Shown piece by piece: positions 1 through 4,665 of a DNA stretch of 5,975 nucleotides; the stretch's first letter is position 1; each line of letters starts with the position of its first letter. Where the stretch lies: contig CAKRHL010000136.1 in NCBI GenBank assembly GCA_934338765.1, positions 1-5,975 on the forward strand. The letters are read 5' to 3'. The translations under genes and the position numbers were made by a program. Source of the DNA: an uncultured Lachnospiraceae bacterium (GTDB lineage Bacteria > Bacillota > Clostridia > Lachnospirales > Lachnospiraceae). The notes beneath the pieces were generated by a model. The model was not told where the DNA came from and made no database searches. It saw only the letters and a program-made list of their open reading frames with translations.

Positions 1-1011
1 GCTTGCCACGGTATAGCTTCCGTCCTCCGGATGATAAATGATCTGGCAGTTGTGATCTGCGATCTGACCGGCAGCCTTTAAACTTCCCGTCTCAATTCCT
101 CTCATGGCTTCCGGCGTCGTGCCGATCGTTACCATAGAAGATTTCCCCTCCGATAAATTCCACGAAAGTCCGCGATAAATACCGGTTCCATCCCCGACAC
201 TTCCTGCCGCCCAGATTCCTTTCCTTCGATTTTCCTGCTCTTTTTGCTTCCGATCCTGCGAATTCTTTTCGTCCCGATCCTCGTTCTTCTTTCTGTTTTT
301 TTCGCTGTTTTTGTCTTTCTTGTTATCCTTCTTTTTGGAATCTTTCGAAGAACGGCGTTTCTTTTTCCGCTTGGATTTCTTGTGTCTGCTGCGACCACGG
401 TCGCGGTTCTTTCTCCGGTCACGATCCTCATTTTCCTCCCGGTCATGTCCGTCTTGACCCCGCTTCTGCTTCGGCTCACGATAGCCTCCCAATGTCCAGC
501 CAAACAGGATCAATATCAACGCCATAATATGAAACATCGCAAACAGATAGACTCCCGCCAGCAAAAACGGGTGAAGTGCTGTCAATCCGACGAGAACCAC
601 CAAAAGCTCTGCTGTGACCGCCGCCGTAAATATCGTTGGCAGCACCATGGTCTTTTTCCCTTCTGCCAGAAAGAGCATGCACATGGAAAAAAAGCAGAGT
701 ATTACCGGCAGACCAACCGCCACTCCCGCTGCCACCAGCAGATTGGAATTGCCGGTCTGATCTGCATAATGTATGCCTTCCTTCACATTACCCCATGTAA
801 ACGGTGCCTTCAGCACAAAATCATCCGGCACGCCACCCTGCTGCAGATAGGTATACCCTGCCTTTCCTCCGGCAGTCAGCACCTCCACGCCGGACAATGA
901 CATATTTTGTCCTTCTGTTTGAAAACGGCAGAAGGGCAGTAAAAGCGACAGCAGTGCCAAAAGCAGAAGCAATGCCGCTGTATTTTTCATAAAACGACCA
1001 TAAGCTCTCAT
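1..1011 (-). CDS. Membrane protein with charged linker and FHA-like domain (3' end beyond window)
   Basis: The frame stays open for 337 codons from ATG at 1011 to the window edge, so the C-terminus is missing. Four hydrophobic segments are visible: about residues 10-27, 90-114, 121-144 and 148-174. An approximately 60-residue loop between the first two is probably extracellular. Residues about 178-265 form a low-complexity linker made almost wholly of Lys, Arg, Asp, Glu, Asn and Ser, expected to be disordered and cytoplasmic (positive-inside; even helix count). A globular part starts near residue 275; its ...VTIGTTPEAM... and ...IADHNCQIIYHPEDGSYTV sections have the strand spacing of an FHA domain, but the usual GR and SRxH residues are not there. 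The start at 1011 was chosen because AGAAAGG lies 9 nt upstream; the in-frame ATG at 1020 abuts that site directly. Function is unknown; a signalling or scaffold role at the membrane is inference from the architecture. The gene is real with high confidence; the FHA assignment is moderate. Confidence 0.85.
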   Translation of the reverse strand, partial: MRAYGRFMKNTAALLLLLALLSLLLPFCRFQTEGQNMSLSGVEVLTAGGKAGYTYLQQGGVPDDFVLKAPFTWGNVKEGIHYADQTGNSNLLVAAGVAVGLPVILCFFSMCMLFLAEGKKTMVLPTIFTAAVTAELLVVLVGLTALHPFLLAGVYLFAMFHIMALILILFGWTLGGYREPKQKRGQDGHDREENEDRDRRKNRDRGRSRHKKSKRKKKRRSSKDSKKKDNKKDKNSEKNRKKNEDRDEKNSQDRKQKEQENRRKGIWAAGSVGDGTGIYRGLSWNLSEGKSSMVTIGTTPEAMRGIETGSLKAAGQIADHNCQIIYHPEDGSYTVAS

Positions 1012-1020
1012 ATCTCTCAT

Positions 1021-1027
1021 CCTTTCT
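1021..1027 (-). promoter_or_regulatory. Ribosome binding site deciding the start of the FHA-like gene
   Basis: On the minus strand AGAAAGG directly precedes the ATG at 1020 and lies 9 nt before the in-frame ATG at 1011. The 9-nt spacing fits normal initiation, so 1011 is preferred as the start. Confidence 0.5.
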
Positions 1028-1054
1028 GAAACATAGAATTTCCCCTTTGCGGAC

Positions 1055-1083
1055 AGTATAGTACGTGAGAATATGAAATACAA
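1055..1083 (-). promoter_or_regulatory. Sigma-A-like promoter for the FHA-like membrane protein gene
   Basis: On the minus strand TTGTAT (1083-1078) is followed after 17 bp by TATACT (1060-1055). The -10 matches consensus at 5 of 6 positions and the -35 at 3 of 6. Transcription would begin near 1048, leaving a leader of about 37 nt that contains the AGAAAGG site. This is seen by eye only. Confidence 0.5.
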
Positions 1084-1105
1084 TAAAGATTTTATGATAT
1101 TTTTG

Positions 1106-1146
1106 TGACACCAGTCATGGTTTATGTTACGATATCAATAGGTAAC
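1106..1146. promoter_or_regulatory. Two short dyads in the divergent gap (possible operator)
   Basis: TGAC-N4-GTCA occupies 1106-1117 and GTTAC-N11-GTAAC occupies 1126-1146. They lie between the outward-facing promoter signals of genes 1 and 2, a plausible place for a regulator of either gene. Dyads this short arise often by chance, and neither matches an operator I can name. Confidence 0.15.
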
Positions 1147-1165
1147 CCCTGGCTTTTCACAAAAC

Positions 1166-1195
1166 ATTACAGACAATATTTATAAAATTTAAAAT
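1166..1195 (+). promoter_or_regulatory. Possible sigma-A promoter for the SGNH-type hydrolase gene
   Basis: ATTACA (1166-1171) and TAAAAT (1190-1195) are separated by 18 bp; they match the -35 at 4 of 6 and the -10 at 5 of 6 positions. The surrounding AT-rich stretch offers rival pairs such as TTCACA at 1156 with TATAAA at 1181, so the exact elements are uncertain. Transcription from this neighbourhood would give a leader of about 40 nt. Confidence 0.35.
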
Positions 1196-1232
1196 ACATA
1201 GCCTGAAGCATTTGCCAGGTATATTTCATTAT

Positions 1233-1237
1233 GGAGG
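1233..1237 (+). promoter_or_regulatory. Strong ribosome binding site of the hydrolase gene
   Basis: GGAGG sits 6 nt upstream of the ATG at 1244. It fixes that start against the overlapping ATG at 1231 in another frame. Confidence 0.8.
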
Positions 1238-1243
1238 AAATTT

Positions 1244-2092
1244 ATGAAAAAGAAACTTATTATTTCCACGTTGGTGTCATCTCTTCTGATCGTAGTACTT
1301 TTGATCACCGGTCTGAGCCGCATTTCACATGTCCCATTTTCAGTACAGAGCTTTTCCACGAAACAGCCATCGGCAACGGTGCAGACAAAACAAAAAAACT
1401 GGAAGGTTGCCGTGATCGGCAACAGTCTGATGCGCCTCGGAAACCAGACAAAATATCTGCAGGAAATTGGCCAGCTTTACGGAACGAAGATCACGATCGA
1501 CTATCATCTGATTGACGGATTTACTCTGCACCAGCATCTTACCAATGTCAAGGATGACCAGAACGAAACACGCAAGGCATTGAAAACTGCAGATATTGTG
1601 ATCTTTCAGGAATACGGAACCCGGTATGCAACCACTTATGAAGACATTTCTTCCATGCGCAAATATATGCCTTCCTCCGCCCGCACCTATTATTATATGA
1701 CAGAATTTGACAATCAAATTTATCAGCTTACCAAAAATACTCCAGATGATTTGATCGCAAAATTGAAAAAGAACGGCGTAAATATTATTGAAGCAGAATC
1801 ACTGATCCAATCTCTCCTCAACATGAAATACCGCTATACACAGCTTCATATGCCAAATGATTATCACCCAAATGCAGCGAACGGATATACCTGTTCCATT
1901 TTGATGTACTGTCAGATTTTTGACAAAAAATGTACAGATTATCCGATTCGTAATTGTCCAAAGAACTACCGCTCTTTCCTTAAAGGAAAGACCTGGATGA
2001 AAAAGCAGAAAAGCCTGCATCAAATATTGAAACAGGCTGAGCAGATCCGCCAACATAAGGGAAACAGCATTTTTTCAGATAAAAAGAAGTAA
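1244..2092 (+). CDS. Membrane-anchored or exported SGNH/GDSL-type hydrolase (DUF4886-like)
   Basis: A 282-residue protein with a lysine-rich N-terminus and one hydrophobic helix (about residues 5-24). No lipobox cysteine or clear AxA cleavage site follows, so a membrane anchor is as likely as a cleaved signal peptide. The catalytic domain starts near residue 53. VAVIGNSLM (55-63) fits block I, with Ser61 the predicted nucleophile; the GNS form instead of GDS recalls the DUF4886 branch. ADIVIFQEYG (116-125) follows a core strand, and NDYHPNAANGY (205-215) fits the last block, with His208 catalytic. The usual Asp three residues before His is Asn205; Asp206 is next to it. The tail from about 245 is basic. 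Known SGNH enzymes cleave esters, often acyl or acetyl groups on lipids or polysaccharides; the substrate here cannot be inferred. The gene stands alone, divergent from gene 1 and convergent with the MATE gene. Family assignment is good, activity uncertain. Confidence 0.85.
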   Translation: MKKKLIISTLVSSLLIVVLLITGLSRISHVPFSVQSFSTKQPSATVQTKQKNWKVAVIGNSLMRLGNQTKYLQEIGQLYGTKITIDYHLIDGFTLHQHLTNVKDDQNETRKALKTADIVIFQEYGTRYATTYEDISSMRKYMPSSARTYYYMTEFDNQIYQLTKNTPDDLIAKLKKNGVNIIEAESLIQSLLNMKYRYTQLHMPNDYHPNAANGYTCSILMYCQIFDKKCTDYPIRNCPKNYRSFLKGKTWMKKQKSLHQILKQAEQIRQHKGNSIFSDKKK

Positions 2093-2119
2093 CTTCTCCA
2101 ATTTTATACAGCTTCTTTT
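2082..2119. terminator. Weak terminator candidate between convergent genes
   Basis: AAAAGAAG (2082-2089) and CTTCTTTT (2112-2119) are inverted copies spanning the 11-bp gap and both gene ends. A smaller hairpin AGAAG-TTA-CTTCT followed by TTTT can form on the minus strand, in the right direction for the MATE transcript. Stems are short and AT-rich, so stability is poor. I saw no stronger terminator for either gene. Confidence 0.3.
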
Positions 2120-3456
2120 CTTCCATTTTTATTCATTACTTTTCTCATCCATGCATAAGCGATCAGACAGATCACTATGGACAGCAATGAACCTGCCGGT
2201 GCGGCAAATCCCATCGGAAACAGTGTATCCGGATACAGCTTGGATGCCAGATAGGAGCCCGGAATCCTCATAAGCAGGATTGATAAAATGTTATGGATAA
2301 ACCCTAGATACGACTTGCCAAACGCACAGAAATACCCGGTAAAACAAAAGTGAATTCCGGCAAAGACCGTGTCAATAATATAAGAACTGATATACTGGCT
2401 TCCCAGCAGGATCACCGCCGCATCTGCCGTAAACGCCCCGACCACCTGTCCGGAAAACAACTCCACCAAAGCCACCATCACAACACCATAGACCGTCGTA
2501 GTTATAAGAGCGTACCGAAGAATCTTCTGCACCCGGTCGTGCTTTCCTGCTCCAATATTCTGTGCCGATAATGCCGATACCGTTGCCAGCATAGAGGACG
2601 GAACGATAAATATCATGCCGATCATTTTCTCCACGACACCTACCGCCGCTGCATCATTCAGTCCCCTGTGATTTGCAATCACGCTGATCACAATAAATGC
2701 GATCTGGATACATCCATCCTGCACCGCCACTGGAATACCAATCTTCAAAATCTGTCCCAGGACATCTCCTTTGATCTTAAACTGCCGCCCGGTCAGATGG
2801 ATCCCCGTCTGCTTCCGGCGTATTGCAAACAGTGCCATCACGACGCTGAATGTCTGCGCCAGTGTTGTTCCCAGTGCAGCTCCCACCGGTCCCATTCCAA
2901 AATATCCTATAAACAGATAATCTAACAGGATATTTGCCACACAGGCGATCGCAATGAAATACATAGGACTTTTGGAATCTCCAAGTCCCCGGAAGATCGC
3001 GCTGATAATATTGTATGCCGTAATAAACGGAATACCGATAAAGCATACCAGAAGATACTGCCTTGTCCCGGCTACTGCCTCCGCAGGAATCCCGATCAGC
3101 GTAACGATCGGTTTCACAAAAAAGATAAGTACAGCCATAAGCACAACGGACAAGCCCATAAAAAATGTCACCGTATTGCCCACAGACTCCGATGCATCCT
3201 CCAGCTTTCCGGCTCCCACAGACTTTCCTATGGTCACCGTGGTTCCCATGGCAAGTCCCACAATAATTACGGTCAGCATATGCATTACCTGTCCGCCATT
3301 TGACACAGCCGTAATGCCGTCCACTCCACCAAACTGGCCAATGATAAACAAGTCCGCCATCCCATATAATGTCTGTAAGAAATAGGACAATAAATATGGC
3401 AAAGCAAAATATACGATCGTCTTCCCAATATTTCCTGTCGTTAAATTCTGTTCCAT
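2104..3456 (-). CDS. MATE family multidrug/cation efflux transporter
   Basis: A complete 450-residue protein, the usual MATE length, hydrophobic almost throughout with about 12 membrane helices in two related halves. MATE proteins use an inward Na+ or H+ gradient to export organic cations or metabolites across the cytoplasmic membrane. Family signs are the opening TTGNIGKTIVYFALP, the first-helix segment LQTLYGMADLFIIG with Asp35 at the position of the conserved helix-1 acid of NorM-type proteins, IFRGLGDSKSP (154-164), NILLDYLFIGYFGMGPVGAALGT (175-197) and AQNIGAGKHDRV (298-309) opening the second half's cytoplasmic loop. The substrate is not predictable. Only AAAGG 13 nt upstream resembles a ribosome site, farther than usual; no better in-frame start is evident. 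The unknown membrane-protein gene lies 85 bp upstream on the same strand with no strong terminator between, so co-transcription is plausible. It is not closely similar to the second MATE protein. Confidence 0.95.
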   Translation of the reverse strand: MEQNLTTGNIGKTIVYFALPYLLSYFLQTLYGMADLFIIGQFGGVDGITAVSNGGQVMHMLTVIIVGLAMGTTVTIGKSVGAGKLEDASESVGNTVTFFMGLSVVLMAVLIFFVKPIVTLIGIPAEAVAGTRQYLLVCFIGIPFITAYNIISAIFRGLGDSKSPMYFIAIACVANILLDYLFIGYFGMGPVGAALGTTLAQTFSVVMALFAIRRKQTGIHLTGRQFKIKGDVLGQILKIGIPVAVQDGCIQIAFIVISVIANHRGLNDAAAVGVVEKMIGMIFIVPSSMLATVSALSAQNIGAGKHDRVQKILRYALITTTVYGVVMVALVELFSGQVVGAFTADAAVILLGSQYISSYIIDTVFAGIHFCFTGYFCAFGKSYLGFIHNILSILLMRIPGSYLASKLYPDTLFPMGFAAPAGSLLSIVICLIAYAWMRKVMNKNGRKEAV

Positions 3457-3541
3457 ATCTGTAACCGTACCTTTCGATATTGATTTTGTCCAATAAATAT
3501 GAAACCTTATAATTGCTGCAAATTCAGAAAATAGATGATTT
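3457..3541 (-). other. Short gap between the unknown membrane protein gene and the MATE gene
   Basis: The 85-bp gap is AT-rich. GAAAAT-N5-ATTTTC (3527-3543) could form a weak hairpin that overlaps the upstream stop codon, but no T-tract follows it in the minus direction, so it is a poor terminator. I found no convincing -35/-10 pair for an independent MATE promoter. Read-through from the upstream gene is the simplest reading. Confidence 0.35.
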
Positions 3542-4369
3542 TCACTCCCGTTGCGCTGTCCCCAGCATACTTTTGGCCAGCCAGAAGAAGAATACCAACA
3601 CCAGTACCGGGATTACACAGGACGTCACCAGCATGACTGCCAGTGCCTCAATAAGATTGTTCAGAACAGATTCCACCTTGTCCGAAATATCGGACACACC
3701 ATTTTTAATTCCTGAAATGATCCCGGACAAAACGCCACTGCTATCACTACTGTCGCTGTCCTGCTGCCCTTCACTGCTGCTCTGGATATCCTGCGTTGCC
3801 TTCTTGGCAGCATCCACCGTCTCCCGTATCGAGGACTGATACGTATGCTCGATCAGATCAGACACCTTGACACTCACCGGGATCACCAGTGCGATCGCAA
3901 TCCCAAACAATGCCAGCTTCTTTGCGATCCGCTCCCAGGTATGACGCCCGAAGCCAATACCCGCCGAGTACAGCACACATCCCAGAGGGATCAATATCAG
4001 AAAGGCTGCATACCCGGTCATGGTGACAAGATATTTTTCTACATAGATCGCACACAGCACGATGAGAAAATAGGTACTCATATCTGCCAGCTTCTCCGCG
4101 ATCGGCGTGGCCGTGTCCCCCGGCAGAAGTGTCAATGCCGCCGACGCTGCAGTGGAGGCCGCCGTCAGCTCCATAACTGTAGACTTCTTGTCATCCAGTG
4201 ATGCAATGGTTTTTGCGTGGAAATCTCTCGACGTGGAAATCCTTGTAAGCACCAGCATGGAGATCAATGCCAGGACCAGTGGAAGCACGATCCGGAAGAC
4301 TTTTCTGTTATCCGGTATTCCTATTTTATTTTGATCATGATTGGTATTATTATTTTGTATCTGATTCAT
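3542..4369 (-). CDS. Multi-spanning membrane protein of unknown function
   Basis: A 275-residue protein that I do not recognise as a named family. The N-terminus is polar and Asn-rich (residues 1-20). Hydrophobic segments lie at about 24-42, 97-112, 117-138, 150-167 and 243-265, giving four or five membrane helices. Between the first two is a well-ordered segment rich in small residues, SLDDKKSTVMELTAAST continuing to LLPGDTATPIAEKLADM (57-97), which looks like the family signature. A Ser/Asp/Gln-rich stretch (194-212) and an amphipathic region (213-240) precede the last helix. No catalytic motif, transporter signature or ATP-binding site is visible. The start is supported by AAAGGA 7 nt upstream. 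It lies 85 bp before the MATE gene on the same strand and could serve in the same membrane process, but that is inference from position only. Confidence 0.85.
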   Translation of the reverse strand: MNQIQNNNTNHDQNKIGIPDNRKVFRIVLPLVLALISMLVLTRISTSRDFHAKTIASLDDKKSTVMELTAASTAASAALTLLPGDTATPIAEKLADMSTYFLIVLCAIYVEKYLVTMTGYAAFLILIPLGCVLYSAGIGFGRHTWERIAKKLALFGIAIALVIPVSVKVSDLIEHTYQSSIRETVDAAKKATQDIQSSSEGQQDSDSSDSSGVLSGIISGIKNGVSDISDKVESVLNNLIEALAVMLVTSCVIPVLVLVFFFWLAKSMLGTAQRE

Positions 4370-4372
4370 GTT

Positions 4373-4516
4373 CTATTCCTTTATATAAGCCTTCCATAGC
4401 TTACCATTTTCTGTTTCCGCATTTTTTATTCGGTTGTTTTTACATGTTTCCGCATTTTTTATTTCGCCGTTTTTACATGTCACCGCATTTTTTATTTTGC
4501 CGTTTTTACATGTCAC
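4373..4516 (-). CDS. Possible 47-codon repeat ORF upstream of the membrane protein gene (doubtful)
   Basis: A GTG at 4516 opens 47 codons ending in TAG at 4375-4373, one codon before, and in the same frame as, the ATG of the membrane protein gene. The peptide has three 11-residue repeats of the type TCKNGxIKNAx and a non-repeated tail ending LWKAYIKE. For coding: the repeat period is a whole number of codons, and the stop is placed as in coupled translation. Against coding: GTG start, no good ribosome site, nearly all differences between copies change the amino acid, and the opposite strand is open too. More likely an accident of the repeat array. Confidence 0.15.
   Translation of the reverse strand: MTCKNGKIKNAVTCKNGEIKNAETCKNNRIKNAETENGKLWKAYIKE
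4377..4382 (-). promoter_or_regulatory. Ribosome binding site of the unknown membrane protein gene
   Basis: AAAGGA on the minus strand ends 7 nt before the ATG at 4369. It overlaps the last codons of the small repeat-encoded open frame that stops at 4373. Confidence 0.6.
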
Positions 4517-4560
4517 CGCATTTTCTTTACGTCCATTTTACCAGTTTTGTGCATTTTTTC
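4417..4560. repeat. Array of 33-bp tandem repeats in the divergent intergenic region
   Basis: Three clear copies start at 4417, 4450 and 4483, each exactly 33 bp. Each holds the blocks CCGCATTTTTTATT and GTTTTTACATGT around a variable centre of about five bases. A degenerate fourth copy starts in register at 4516 (about 20 of 33 positions match by hand), and a trace of a fifth at 4549 (GTGCATTTTTTC). The copies lie back to back with no spacers. Each carries two T-tracts and the palindrome ACATGT. In the minus direction the junctions at 4513-4518 and 4480-4485 read GTGACA, a good -35 hexamer, followed after 16 bp by TAAAAA. The array could therefore supply or modulate the promoter of the membrane protein gene, or be curved DNA or a protein-binding array. 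Which of these applies is not decidable here. Confidence 0.9.
4490..4518 (-). promoter_or_regulatory. Possible repeat-borne promoter toward the membrane protein gene
   Basis: On the minus strand GTGACA (4518-4513, 5 of 6 to TTGACA) is followed after 16 bp by TAAAAA (4 of 6 to TATAAT). The same pair recurs 33 bp downstream in the next copy. No better promoter was found for the minus-strand genes in this gap. The A-rich sequence makes a chance -10 match easy. Confidence 0.25.
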
Positions 4561-4579
4561 AAGTCAATCCCCGGATCAG

Positions 4580-4608
4580 TTGAATTTCTTCGAAAAAGTG
4601 ATTATACT
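4580..4608 (+). promoter_or_regulatory. Sigma-A promoter of the second MATE gene
   Basis: TTGAAT (4580-4585) and TATACT (4603-4608) are separated by the optimal 17 bp and match consensus at 4 of 6 and 5 of 6 positions. Transcription would start near 4615 and give a leader of about 50 nt. The promoter lies between the repeat array and the gene, so the array would be in the upstream-activating position. Confidence 0.65.
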
Positions 4609-4654
4609 TTACTTTGCAATTACATCCGTCTGCATCTTAGCATTGGCAGACTTT

Positions 4655-4661
4655 GGAAAGG
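4655..4661 (+). promoter_or_regulatory. Ribosome binding site of the second MATE gene
   Basis: GGAAAGG lies 4 nt before the ATG at 4666 and 13 nt before the in-frame ATG at 4675. Neither spacing is ideal, so it does not settle the start. Confidence 0.45.
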
Positions 4662-4665
4662 TTTG

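Noticed and set aside
244..900. Plus-strand open frame of 218 codons
   Set aside because: It lies antisense to the FHA-like membrane protein gene, mostly across its charged linker and membrane part, has no ribosome site, and reads as Cys/His/Gln-rich noise. The minus-strand frame has coherent helices and a proper start.
1131..1136. GATATC palindrome in the divergent gap
   Set aside because: A six-base palindrome is expected by chance in AT-rich DNA and has no partner site.
2777..3493. Minus-strand open frame of 238 codons overlapping the first MATE gene
   Set aside because: It is a shifted frame of the MATE gene; the translation is rich in Cys, Tyr and Trp and shows no domain, whereas the MATE frame is full length with family motifs.
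4417..4515. CRISPR array
   Set aside because: The 33-bp copies are directly adjacent with no unique spacers; variation is confined to a few central bases and the copy ends. No cas gene is in view.
4249..4665. Upstream extension of the second MATE frame, open back to the stop at 4246
   Set aside because: The extension runs through the repeat array and antisense to the unknown membrane protein gene. The TTGAAT-17-TATACT promoter lies inside it and MATE homology begins only after 4675, so the true start is near 4666-4675.
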